Assembly (NCBI GenBank): GCA_963277665.1
Contig: OY728121.1
Location: forward strand, 959,176,097-959,240,096
Reading direction: 5' to 3'
Source of the DNA: Viscum album
Taxonomy: Eukaryota > Streptophyta > Magnoliopsida > Santalales > Viscaceae
Length of the DNA stretch: 64,000 bases
A program made the translations under genes and the position numbers. How positions within the stretch are numbered: position 1 is the stretch's first letter; the number at the start of each line of letters is the position of its first letter. Below the pieces are notes generated by a model. It saw nothing but the letters and a program-made list of their open reading frames with translations. It had not been told where the DNA came from and searched no databases. Below are positions 24,036 to 36,808 of the stretch, in pieces.

Positions 24036-25858
24036 TGTAACATCCCGAGATTTTATGAGATATATTATTTTTAATTTATTTTATGTCTTCTATTATACAC
24101 TACACCAAGATTAGATTGTACTATATGCAACACCGTATTAGCTTACAGTATACGCAACACTATTCTTGGCTCGTGTTACACACAATTTCATGTTCATTTT
24201 GTGGATATTATTTTATGCAACATTAAGTAGAGATTTTGTTTAATGTATAAATGAAATCAGTTTTGGTTATGTTATACACAACACCAAACAGAGCTTTCAC
24301 TACACACAGCCCAGACATGGCTTCCATTAGACACAATCAAGACCTTCTTCGATAGCGTGTGTAGTACGCAATACCAAGTTTCAATAAACGAGGTATTATT
24401 ATAATATTATTATGAGCTAGCCGTTATGAATAGTAATACCCACTTTTTGAAATTTTATAAATTTTACCTTTCAAAATGGACTACATTTTTTGATTTGGAA
24501 TATCAAAATTAGTGGAGGGTGAATTTTTGGAATTTTTCTGAAAACTTTCAATTTTTGATGAATAGTGAAAACACTAGGTCACTATTTAAAAACAAAAAAT
24601 TTTATTTAAATAATAATTTATATTATTTAAATTTATTTTAGGTAAAAATTGATACATAATACCTATATATGTTCGATTTAATTCACTGGAGTCATTTTAT
24701 AATAATTTTAGATATATAAAAATTTTATTGAACTTTTCACCGTCTTTTACCCACCTCCTAGGAGAATTTAAAAAATCACATAAAAAATAAATTTACCACT
24801 TCTGTGAGTGGAATTTAGAAATCCGAGAGACACGGTTAATATAAAGGGGTAAAATGTGGTTCAATAAAAAATAATAATTTTTGGCGAATAGTATCTTTTT
24901 ACTTTTATTTACCATGGTTAAAAGTAAATAGGGTAATTAAGGGTAAAAATGATATTATTATTACCCTACCCGATATCCTAATTCTATTAGATAAGTGTAA
25001 TTCGACCCAAAAAACCTTTGGAATAAAATATTACACTTTAGTCCACTTGGATTAGATTAGGACATTTATTATTATTTTATTTAAAGAATAGTTAAAATAG
25101 TTAAATTCAATGTTTAATAACTAAAACATTTTTAATATAGGGTTATAGATAAGATAAATTCGACTATAAATATTCATTATAAAGTTATGAATATTTCCTA
25201 TATAATGGTATTTTATTTATAATTTTTTTACATTATATAAATTAATTTATTTATGACACAATGATGATGGAGTAATTACCTTATTAACTAAATATTAACA
25301 TATTTGATGTTATAAATACCCAAATAATTTTAATTTGAGACTCTTAATAAATTAAACTATTTTTAGGTTAATTTAAAATTTTAGTATTTATTCAATTAAC
25401 CTTCTTAGAATTAATCATGCTGTTATAAATTTCAAAAAAAATCAATTACCAAATAGTGTCAAAATTGACAGAAAATAGTTTTTAAAACAAATATTATATT
25501 ATTAATTGCTATTCTATTCCTAAAAATATATGGTTCTTCCAAATGACTTAGATAGAGTGATATATATTAATAATGACCCACTTTCGGTTCGTTTTTCTTG
25601 TTATAGTATGTTTAATAACCATATAGTGTAAGAAAACAAGAAGACACGATAAAAGTTAAATTATTTAACTTAGATTTAAATCTAAATGATAAGTTTAAAA
25701 TAGTAACCTAAACTTTTCTAAAACCTATTTGTTGAAAATATTTCGACCCATCCAAACATTATCTTCGAAATAAATCAATTTTGAGCTATTATAAACTGAA
25801 TATGACTTTATTATAAAATAATATTTTAAGTTTTTTCTAAGATGCCCCTCTCTTACCT

Positions 25859-25866
25859 TATAAAAG
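25859..25866 (+). promoter_or_regulatory. TATA box, LTR 3
   Basis: TATAAAAG preceded by a C/T-rich stretch, as in the other copies. Confidence 0.75.
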
Positions 25867-26212
25867 GTCACCTCCTCCCTCTTCTATTTACCCAAATTTG
25901 AGGTTTCATGCTCGGAAAAACCCTTCCCATTTCTCTTCTCCACATTCCTAGAAACAATCTGGTGTTTCTGGTCTCCTCAAAAGACCAACTGTAATGCCTT
26001 AAGAGGACGTTTAAAAGAGATGCGTCGAAGAAGAGGTAACCTCTTCTACTGATTCTTTCAAGTTTTCATTCTACTTCAACATATTCTTCTTTATTTGTTT
26101 CATCATAAATTAATAAAATCAGTATCAATAATATACTGATATGTTATTATAAATATTAAAGAACCCTATTTCACCTTTTATCAATCCTATGAAAAATGAA
26201 ATCACCGTGCGT

Positions 26213-26625
26213 GCGTACGTACGTAATACCATCTCCACACCGTGGTGTAATCTGTGTTTCCACCACCACCATTTTTGGATGGGTATAATGGTGTCAAGAA
26301 TAAATATATATAGTTATTATAACATCATACTGATTTTGTGATATTATATCATCCATTACAATTCAATTCAATAATTATGGGAACGATATCATCGCTCGTG
26401 CGTACGTATGGATTACCGTCTCCACGACACGATGAGATTCATTTTCCACTTCAACCACTAAAGAATGATTATAAAGTATATATAATGAATCATAATGAAA
26501 TATATGACATGATAAAGATACTGTATTTATGTATATATATATATATATCATCTAATTACTTCCATTCAAGTCAATGAAGAAAAGAAAACAATGTTCATGC
26601 ATACGTACGGCCTACCGTCTCCATG
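26213..26625 (+). repeat. Triple GTACGTAC motif cluster, LTR 3
   Basis: Copies at 26213-26239, 26400-26426 and 26599-26625. The first is extended to GCGTGCGTACGTACGTA. Confidence 0.9.
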
Positions 26626-28250
26626 AACGGTGTATTTCATTCCATTTATCGATATATTATATATATGCATATTCTGAATATATATTATATATAAATAATT
26701 TTTTACATTCTGGAATTATGTAATCAAGATACATGCAATCATATTAATAATTACAAGTCAAGACAAAGATGATAAATGAAATGATTTTACCCAAAACTCT
26801 ACTTTAACATGAATTTACAAATGAACGGGTAATATAAAGTCATAAGTGAACCATATATGATATCATAACAATGAATATGATTATATTATATGTCAATAAA
26901 ATTATTTAAATAATTATATAGGAGGTTCTGATACATACGAAGCTTACCAGACATAAGGTATGGGATAACTATTCCAATCTCGTTCTTATCCGAGATTGTT
27001 TATTAGTAAGTATTTACTGGGGTTATATTTATCATCCATGTCTCTATTTTCTAAAAATGGATTGATGTATTTTTAAGGTACTTTTTACCCATTTTTTACT
27101 TTTACTACAAGTTATGTAAGGAATATTTCTTTTGTTTACCATACGAGGTACTTTTTGACTTTTCTAGCAAAAGTACAAGAAGAATGTTTTTTTAACTTAT
27201 ACGGCATGAACTGATTTTTACGATTTCATAACGCCTAATTTTCATAATTATTCCTTTACTTGATTTCATTATTATTTTCAAAAAAATTAATTTTCTTTTA
27301 AAATTACATGGAATTCTGTGAAAAGAAAATGATTTTGAAAAGAAAGGATATTTTCTTCAAGAATTCATTTCATGTGTTTTGTCAAAACTAATTTCCATCT
27401 AAGATGAGATTATTTAGTATGATTATGTTTCAATTATAATGTCTCTATTATTTACATGGTTTAAATATTATTATGATGAAATTATATCCATTAGTTTTAT
27501 ATGGATTACGTTAAGATGGGATGATGTTTATGAAACCCGTTTTATTCTTTGGGTTATGGTGAATGATTTATATTTTTATTTGTGGCACAAGTAAGAATGA
27601 TTTCATTATGAGATGGGTGGGACCTATATCTCCCTTCAATGCATTGGGTAAAGATTTATATCTCATGAGATAGATATCGCTGGAATAGAAATTTAATCCG
27701 GTTTAGTGATACAGGACTGGAACGAGGAGTGAACTTGATTCAGAAAGGAACTTTCTCCACTAAGATAGTCTTGGCAGAAATTCCTTGGCTAATATGGAAT
27801 TAATAACATGTTCTTAATGGTTGACACAATTAAATGTTTTATTTGCATTCTATTTTATCATGATTAATGTTTACTTATGATCTATGCCTTACGTACTGCC
27901 ATGTTTTTTTTCATTGATCATGATTTTGATGTTTAAATATTATGTTCATGTTTTGAAGTTCAAATGAATATGGTTTTTTTGTTTTGTCCATTTTTACCCT
28001 TAATGAGCATTTGAGCCCACCCTTTATATGGTTTCTTTCCCCAGGATATAAAGAAATGTTTTAAGTAAGAAAAAAAGGAAGATCTTTAATAGAGGTGTTG
28101 AAGATCTTTCACCAAGATTATAAGATTATATTCCGAGTTTCCAAAGACACTAAATTATTACGGTCCTTTAGTGTCTATTTTTGTTATGTATAATATCTTC
28201 CAAAAAAGTAATGTAATATCTATGTATTTAAAGATTTGGATCTCTACAGT

Positions 28251-28262
28251 TGGTATCAGAGG
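28251..28262 (+). other. Primer binding site, internal domain 3
   Basis: TGGTATCAGAGG, the copy closest to the tRNA-iMet complement (11 of 12). Confidence 0.9.
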
Positions 28263-28519
28263 AAAGGTTTAGTTAACCTTTGGATACTAGGATGCAAAAA
28301 CATTAGTGAGATCCCTAGAGGTATTTCTAAGGTATGTCTAGGGATGTCCCTAAGGTTTAGTATAAGTATAGGTTATAGTCCAAGAGTTATGTTGATGATC
28401 ATGAATAACCTAGGGTGAACCTAAGGTATCATGGATTAAAGAATGTGTTATAAGATTGACATCCCATTTCTGAATTTTAATGATTATGTGGTTCCTCATT
28501 ATATTAAATGTTTCTTACA

Positions 28520-28961
28520 CTGTGGTTTCTAGTTTTAGTCAATGGAAGAAACACGAATAAATTCAGTTAACGTTGATTCTGATGGAAAAATAGGTGATTG
28601 TGATAAAGAAAATCGTGTAATTCCTAGAGAGAATGATATTGTGATTATTCCGAATCAGTCATCACGATATATGATTAACAAGGTGAACTTTGGTGGTATT
28701 CCTAAGTCATCAAATAAGTGAAAGATGAACTTTTATACATGTTCTCATGGAGAGGAACATAGAGGAAGGAAGATTAAGATTTATAAGTATCAGGAATAAG
28801 GGAAGAAGAACCTTGAGGAATAACTCAAATGGAGGGGAAGATGTTATCTGTGTGGAGAAAAGGGACATAGAGTGACAGACTGTTATGGAGTTCAATGTCT
28901 TATTTGTGGAGAACATGGGCATTACCCAACTCAATGCCCTGACCTAAGAGGTTACTTCTAA
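28520..28961 (+). pseudogene. Array T, truncated Gag, copy 3
   Basis: The initiating ATG has become CTG or GTG at about 28520. The frame carries stops near 28547, 28719 and 28797, and again in EE-stop-LKW. Both knuckles are perfect: CYLCGEKGHRVTDC and CLICGEHGHYPTQC, followed by PDLRGYF and TAA. Confidence 0.65.
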
Positions 28962-29608
28962 ATCAAGGAAGGACTTATTATATTATAATCATTGAAGAGG
29001 ATGGATTGAAGTGTTTATGTATTGGTAATCAATAATAATGTTGTTGAGGTACTATTATGGTATATTGAAATATTTTTGTATTAGTCTATTATGGTTTTCG
29101 AAAATTTTATGGCACTGATAACCATGAAAATTGATTGAAATATTTTTGAAAATTATATGATATGTGCATAATGAAGGGATAAGGAGAAAATGATATTTTT
29201 GATAGTATTCATGAGCTCATGACTGATATAAGGACAAAGTGATATCATGGTGTGAGTATATAGAAATTTTGGGATTTTGGTATGTGAAAAGATTTAATTT
29301 TTTATAGCATTCATGTTTTCACTAAGGTTCTACGGTAATTCATGTTTCAAAAGAATACATGATTAAGGTATTCACATGTTTGGAATGTGATCAGAAAGAT
29401 ATATCTTATGATATATAGGGGATAAATGATGGTATTCACATGCTTGTTATATGAAATTTCAGGTAATCTTTTTATTTATACTTTGAGCTTGGACTGAAGT
29501 ATTTTGGATAAGCCTAAAGATTGTAATGAATTAAGTTAGATAGAAGATATTATTATTTACGGCTAGAAATTTTTTCGCTTGAATGTTATAATAATGTTGT
29601 TTTAGAAA

Positions 29609-29730
29609 AAGGGACAACCTGCAAGACGTGCGACAACCCGACGCGTCAGACAAGGTTGCAAGAATCGAACCCACAACCGAAGTGTGACATGCATTTATCG
29701 CATACCACAGGCCTACAAGAAGTCCCTGGT
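29609..29730 (-). repeat. tRNA/SINE-like block in internal domain 3
   Basis: Minus-strand box A-like TAGGCCTGTGG (29705-29715) and box B-like GGTTCGATTCT (29661-29671). A small minus-strand open frame overlaps it and is not taken as a gene. Confidence 0.52.
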
Positions 29731-30401
29731 AAGTGTAAATTAGTTTCAATTTATTATGTGGTATGATATACAAAGTATACATCCATTTTAAGAGCCATAT
29801 AAAATTAATCTAACTATAGATAGACTTATTTATATTTAATAACTTTTTCTAACCTTTTATTTGAGATAGATAGAATGACCCACCATTCTATCACATGATC
29901 TCTTAATGCTTCATGGATGAAAAAATGAACTTCATTTATTTAAGAGATGAAGTGGAAATTGTTCAAGGCACGAACAATGGTGAGATTGTACCAAAATCAA
30001 GTAAGTATTTCTTTTAATTAAACAATTCTTCATCATTAGGGAAATGATCTTGAAAACATAAAAATGTCTTCCTAGTGTCCTTATATCCGATGAATCAGAT
30101 GGTACCTTAAATCATAACAAATTTAAGGCTTTGTGATTGTTGGAATTTTCATAGCCATGTCCTCTACCACTCACCATCAGAACATGATGGTTATATTTTT
30201 CATCCATATCCATATTTCCACCTATGTTCTCCTATGTCGAAACCCACTGATGAGTTAATCTGGGTAACTGTTATATTTCTTACTTTAATTTTTAAAATTA
30301 CGTTTTAGTATTCCTTTTTACGAAGTGGGTTTCTATGAAAGAAACTTTCAAGTAGTAAACCATTTATAACCCCAATGAATTTCGAGGGAGAAATTCACTT
30401 T

Positions 30402-30413
30402 AAGGGGGTAGAA
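30402..30413 (+). other. Polypurine tract, internal domain 3
   Basis: AAGGGGGTAGAA, one G shorter than in domains 1 and 2, directly before TGTAACACCC. Confidence 0.82.
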
Positions 30414-32240
30414 TGTAACACCCAGATATTTTATGATATATATTATTATTAATTTCATTGATGTCATATATTATACACTACACCAAGATTATCTTGTACT
30501 ATATGAAACACCGTATTAGCTTGCAGTATACTCAACACTATTCTTGGCTCGTATTACACACAATTTCAAGTTCATTTTGTGGAAATTATTCTATGTAACA
30601 TTAAGTATAGATTTTGTTTAATGTATAAATGAAATAAGTTTTGATTATGTTATACGCACCACCAAACAGATCTTTCACTACACGCAGCACTAACTTGTGT
30701 TGCATTACACGCAATCAATACCTTCTTCGATAGCGTGTGTAGTACGCAATACCAAGTTTCATTAAACGAGATATTATTATATTATTATTATGAACTAGCC
30801 TTTATGAATTGTAATACACAATTTTTGAAATATTATAAATTTTATCTTTCAAATTGGACTTCATTTTTGGATTTTGAATATCAAAATTATCCAAGTGAAA
30901 TTTTTGGTATTTTTCTGAAAACATTCAATTTTTTGATGAATAGTGAAAACACTGGTTTACTATTTAAAAACCAACTTTTTAATTAAATAATTATCTATTT
31001 TATTTAAATTTATTTTAGGTAAAAATGGATACATAATAACTATTTAAGTTATATGTAATTCATTGGAGTCATTTTATAATAATTTTAGATATATAAAAAT
31101 TTTATTGACCTTTTCACCGTCTCTTACCCACCTCCTAGGAGAATTTGAAAGTTTACATAAAACATAATTTTACTACTTCTGTGACTGGAATTTCAAAAAT
31201 CTAAGGGACACAGTTAATATCATGGAGTAAAATGTGGTTCAATAAGATAAAAATAATTTTTGGTGAATAGTAACTTTTACTTTTATTTACCACAGTTAAA
31301 AGTAAATAGGGTAATCAAGGGTAAAAATGATATTATTAATACCCTAACAAAAATCTTAATTCTACTGGATAAATGTAATTTGACCAAAGACAACCTTAGG
31401 AATAAAATATTACCCTTTAGGTCCACTTGGATTAGATTAGGACATTTATTATTATTTTATTTAAAGAATAGTTAAAATAGTTAAAATCGATGTTTAATAA
31501 GTAAAACATTTTTAATATAGGTTTATAAATAAGATAAATTTGACTATTAATATTCATTAGAAAAATGAAAATATTTCCTATATAATGGTATTTTATTTAT
31601 AATTTTTATACATTATATAAATTAATTTATTTATGACACAATCATGATGCAATAATTAACTTATTAATGAAATATATACATAATTGATGCTATAAATACC
31701 CAAATAACTGTAATTTTAGACTTTTAATAAATTACACTAATTTTTCTAGGATAATATACCATGTTAGTATTGATTCAATTAAAATGTTTTGAACTAATAA
31801 TGCTGTTATAATTTTCAAAAAAATCAATTACCAAATAGTGTCACAATTGACATAAAATAGTTTTTAAAACAAATATTATATTATTAATTGCTATTATATT
31901 CTTAAAAATCAAAGGTTCGGCCATATGACTTAGATAAGGTTATATATATTAATAATTACCCACTTGGGGTTCTTTTGGATTGTTATTATGTGTTTATTTA
32001 CCATATAGTGTAAGAAAACAGGATGACACAGTAAATGTAAAATTATTTAACTTAGAGTTAAATCTAAATGAAAAGGTTAAAATAGTAACCTAAACTTGTC
32101 TAAAACCTATTGGATGATATTATTTCGAACCATCCCCACTTTATCGTCGAAATAAATAAATTTGGAGCTATTATAAACCAAATAAAACTTTATCATAAAA
32201 TAATATTTTATGGTTTTTCTAAGGCGCCCCTCTCATCCCT

Positions 32241-32248
32241 TATAAAAG
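32241..32248 (+). promoter_or_regulatory. TATA box, LTR 4
   Basis: TATAAAAG, followed by GATTACCTCC where other copies have GGCACCTCC. Confidence 0.72.
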
Positions 32249-32596
32249 ATTACCTCCTCACTCTTCTCTTTACACAATTTTTAGCATTAAAGATCCGCCA
32301 AACCCTGTACATTTATCTTCTAAACTTTCCTAGAAACATTCTGGAGGTTCTGGTCTCCTCAAAAGACAAACTCTAGTGCCTTAAGAGGAAGCTTAAAAGA
32401 GGCGCGTCGAAGAAGAGGTAATCTCTTCTACCGACTATTTCAGGTTTTCTTTCTTCTTAAACATCTTCTTATTTATTTGTTTAATCATAAATTAATAAAA
32501 ATAAGTATCAATAATATACAGATATGTTATTATAAATATGAAAAAAACCCTATTTCACCTTCTAACCATCCTACGAAAAACGAAATCATCGCGCGT

Positions 32597-33021
32597 GCGT
32601 ACGTACGGAATACCGTCTCCACACCTTGGTGTAATTTTTTTATCCACCACCAACTTACTTGGATTGGTATAATGGGGTACAGAATAACTATATATAGTTA
32701 TTATAACATCATATTGATTCTGAGATATTATATCATCCATTCCAATTCAATTCAATAATTATGGGAACGATATCATCGCTCGTGTGTACGTAAAGATTAC
32801 CGTCTGCACGATGTGATGAGATTCATTCTCCATGTTAACCACTAAATAATGATTATAAAGTATATATAATGAATAATAATGAAATATATTACATGATAAA
32901 TCTACTTTATTTATGTATATATATATATATATATCATCAAATTACTTCCATTCAATTCAATAAGGAAAAGAAAACAGCGTTCTTGCGTACGTACGACCTA
33001 CCGTCTCCATGAACGGTGTAT
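32597..33021 (+). repeat. Triple GTACGTAC motif cluster, LTR 4
   Basis: Copies at 32597-32623, 32784-32810 and 32995-33021. The middle one is the most decayed (GTGTACGTAAAGATTACCG). Confidence 0.9.
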
Positions 33022-34635
33022 TTCTTTCCATTCATCGATCTATTATATATATGTTTATTCTAAATATATATTATATATAAATCATGTTTTACATTCTGGA
33101 AGTATGTAATCATGATCTAAGTAATCATATGAATAATTACACGTCAAGACCAGGACAATAAATGAAACAATTTTACCTGAAACGCTACTTTAACATGAAT
33201 TTACAAAAGAACGGGTAATATAAAGTCATAAGTGAACCATATATGATATCATAACAATGAATACGATTCTTTAATAAGTCAATGAAATTATTTAAAACAT
33301 TATACAGAAGGTTCGGATACATACGAAGCATATCAGACATAAGGTAAGGGATAATTATTCCAATCTCGTTCTTATCCAAGATAGTTTATTTGTATGTATT
33401 TACTGGGGTTATATTTATAATCTATATCCCTATTTTCTAAAAATGGATTCATGTATGTTTAAATTCCCTTTTACCCATTTTTCACTTTTACCACAAGGTA
33501 TGTAAGGAATATTTATTTTTTTTACCATAAGAGGTACTTTTTGTCTTTTCCGGCAAAAGTACGAGAAGAATGTTTTTTAACTTATACGGCGTGAAATAAT
33601 TTTTACGGTTTTATAACACTTAATTTTTATAAATATTCCTTTACTTTATATCATTATTATTTTCAACAAAATTAATTTTCTATTAAAATTAAAAGGAATT
33701 TTGTGAAAAGAAAATGATTATGAAAAGAAAAGATATTTTCCTCAAGAATTCATTTCATGTGTTTTGTCAAAAATAATTTACATCTAAGATGACATTATTT
33801 AGTATGATTTTATTTCAAGTATAATGTCCCTATTATTTAAATGGTTTGATTATTCTTATGATGAAATGATATCCATTTGTTTTATATGGATTATGTTAAT
33901 ATGGGATGATGTTTATGAAACCTGTTTTATTCTTTTTGTTATGATGAATGATTTATGTTTATTTTGTGGCACAAGTAAGAAAGATTTAATTATGAGATGG
34001 GTGGGACCTATATCTCCCTCCAATTCATTGGGTAAATATTTACATGTCATGAGATATATATGGCTGGAATGGCAAGTTAATCAGATTCAGTGATATAGGA
34101 CTAGAACGAGGAGTGAAATCGATTCAGAAAGGGACTTTGTCCAGTGAGATGGTCTTGGCAGCAATTCTTTGGCTACTTTTGAAATAATAACATGTTCTTA
34201 ATGGTTTACTAAATTACATGTTTTATTCCCATGCTATTTTATCATGATTAATTTCTCTTTTTGATCTATTTCTTACGTACTACCATGTTTTATGTCATGG
34301 CTCAAGATTTTTATGTTTAAATATTATGTTCATGTTTTGAAGTTCAAATGAATATGGTTTGTTTTATTTTCTCAATGCTTACCCTTACTGATCATTTGAG
34401 CTCACCCTTTATATGTTTTCTTTTCCCCAGGATATAAAGAAACGTTTTAGGTAAGAAAAAAAGGATGATCTATATGGGAGATGATAAAGATCTTTCACCA
34501 TGATTAGAAGATTATATACCGAGTTTCCAAAGACACTAAACTATTACGGTCATTTGGTGTCTGTTTTTTTATGTATTAGATATTCCAAAAAACTAATGTA
34601 ATGTCTATGTATGCAAAGATTTGGGTCTCTACAGT

Positions 34636-34647
34636 TGGTATTAGAGG
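34636..34647 (+). other. Primer binding site, internal domain 4
   Basis: TGGTATTAGAGG, 2 nt after LTR 4. Confidence 0.85.
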
Positions 34648-34906
34648 AATGTTTTAGTTAACGTTTGGAAACAAGGAATCGAAATCTTTAGTGAGATCCC
34701 TAGAAATATTTCTAAGGTATGTCTTGGGATGTCCCTATGGTATAGTATAACTAAAGGTTAGAGTCCAAGAGTTACATTGATGATCATGAATAACCTAGGG
34801 TGAACCAAAGGTATCATGGATTAAAGAATTTGTGATAATTTTGACATCCCATAAGTGACATATAATGATTATGTGGATCCTCGTTATTTTAAATGTTTCT
34901 TACAAT

Positions 34907-35345
34907 ATGGTTTCTGGTTTTTGTCAATGGAGGAAATGAGAAGGAATTCAGTTAACGTTGCTTTCGATGGACAAATTGGTGACTGTGATCAAAAAAATCG
35001 TGTAATGCCTAGAAAGAAAGATATTTTGATTATACCGTATCAGTCATCATGATATATTATTAACAAGGTGAACTTTGGTGAATTCCTAAGTCATAAAATA
35101 AGAAAAAGATGAACTTTTATACATTTTCTCAAGGAGAGGAACATAGGGGAAGGAAGATGAAGCTTTCTAAGTATTAATAAGAAGGGAAGAAGAACATTGA
35201 GGAATACCTCAAATGGAGGGGAAAAAGTTATCTGTGTGGAGAAAAGGTTCATAGAGTGAAAGACTGTTATGGAGTTCAATGTATTATTTGTGGAGAACAT
35301 CGGTATTACCCAACTCAATGCCCTGACCTAAGAGGTTACTTCTAA
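34907..35345 (+). pseudogene. Array T, truncated Gag, copy 4
   Basis: ATG 34907 opens about 48 codons (reading on through NSVNVAFDGQIGDCDQKNR) to a TGA at 35050. The knuckles are damaged: first SYLCGEKVHRVKDC (first Cys lost), second CIICGEHRYYPTQC (His changed to Tyr). The opening part here is the best view of what precedes the knuckles in this family. Confidence 0.62.
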
Positions 35346-36000
35346 ATCAAGGAAGGACTTATTCCATGAAAATCATTGAAGAGGGTGGATTGAAGTGTTT
35401 ATGTATTGGTATTCAAGAATAATGTTGTTGAGGTACTTTTATGTGAAATTGGAATATTTTTGTATTAGTCTAATGTGGTTTTCAATAATTTTATGGTATC
35501 GATAACCATGAAAAGTGATTGAAATATTTTTGGAAAGTAGATGATATACGCATAATGGAGGGATAAGTAGAAAATGAGATTTTTGATAGTTTTCATGATC
35601 TCATGACTAATATAAGGAAAAAGTGATATCATGGTTTGAGTATATGAAAATTTTGGGATATTGGTATGTGGAAATAGTTAAATTTTGATAGCATTCATGT
35701 TTTCACTAAGGTTCTATGGTAATTCATGTTTCAAAAGAATACATTATTAAGGTATTCACATGTTTGGAATGTGATCAAAAATATATATCTTATGATATAT
35801 GGGGGATCAATGATGGTATTCACGTGCTAGTTTTGTAACCTTTCAAATAATAATTTTCTTTATACTTTGAGCATGGACCAAAGTATTTTGGATAAACCTA
35901 AAGATTGGAATGAATTAAGTTATACATAAGATAGTTTTATTTAATGCTATAAATTTTTTCGATATTATTGATGGAATGTTATAATAATGTAGTTTTAGAA

Positions 36001-36122
36001 AAAGGGACAACCTGCAAGACGTGCGACAACCCATCGCGTCAGACAAGGTTGCGGGAATCAAACCCACAACCGAATTGCGACATGCCTTTATCGCATACAA
36101 CTGGCCTACAGGAAGTCCTTGG
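36001..36122 (-). repeat. tRNA/SINE-like block in internal domain 4
   Basis: Minus-strand box B reads GGTTTGATTCC (36054-36064; one base off). Box A reads TAGGCCAGTTG. Confidence 0.5.
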
Positions 36123-36796
36123 TTAGTATAAATTAGTTTCAATTTATTATGTGGTATGATATACGAAGTATACGTACATTTTAGGAACCATATACGATTA
36201 ATCTCACCATATATGGACTTATGTATATTTAATAACATTTTCTAACCTTTTATTTGAGATAGATAGAATGAACCGCCGTTCTATCACATGATCTAATAAC
36301 GCTTCACGAATGACAAATTCAACTTCATTTTTTTAAGAGATGAGGTGGAAATTGTTCAAGGCATGAACAACGGTGAGATTGTTCCAAAATCAAGTAAGTA
36401 TTTCATTTATTTCAAAAATTGTTCATCTTTAGGGAAATGATATTGAAATCAAAAAAATATGTCTTCCTAGTGTCCTTATATCCGATGAATCATATGGTAC
36501 CTTAAATCATCACAAATTTATGGCTTTGTGATTGTTGTAATTTTCATAGCCATGTCCTCAACAACTCTCCATCAGAACATGATGGTTAGATTTTTCATCC
36601 ATATCCATATTTCCACCTATGTTCTCCTATGTGGAAAACCACTGATGAGTTAATCTGGGTAACCGTTACATTTCTTACTTTAATTTTTAAAATTACGTTT
36701 TAGTATTGCTTTTTACGATGTGGGTTTCTATGAAAGAAACTATCATGTAGAAAACCATTTATAACCCTGACGAATTTCGAGGGAGAAATTAATTTT

Positions 36797-36808
36797 AAGG
36801 GGGTAGAA
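36797..36808 (+). other. Polypurine tract, internal domain 4
   Basis: AAGGGGGTAGAA directly before TGTAACACCC of LTR 5. Confidence 0.83.

Larger units (their letters stand above)
24036..28248 (+). repeat. Array T, LTR 3 (4,213 bp)
   Basis: Starts TGTAACATCCCGAG and ends CTCTACA. The U3 word array is easy to read here: TATGCAACACC near 24125, TACGCAACACT near 24150, a TTACACACAA word near 24176, ATGCAACATT near 24215, TACACAACACC near 24275 and TACGCAATACC near 24366. The acceptor-like TCTTTCCCCAG lies near 28034. Confidence 0.94.
28249..30413 (+). mobile_element. Array T, internal domain 3 (2,165 bp)
   Basis: Leader, Gag fragment (28520-28961), AT-rich sequence without domains, reversed tRNA/SINE-like block (29609-29730), pol-end-like ATTTCGAGGGAGAAATTC and the polypurine tract AAGGGGGTAGAA. 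Confidence 0.88.
30414..34633 (+). repeat. Array T, LTR 4 (4,220 bp)
   Basis: Starts TGTAACACCCAGAT and ends CTCTACA. It carries all family landmarks; the acceptor-like TTCTTTTCCCCAG lies near 34430. Confidence 0.94.
34634..36808 (+). mobile_element. Array T, internal domain 4 (2,175 bp)
   Basis: Leader, Gag fragment (34907-35345), AT-rich sequence without domains, reversed tRNA/SINE-like block (36001-36122), pol-end-like ATTTCGAGGGAGAAATTA and the polypurine tract. Confidence 0.88.
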
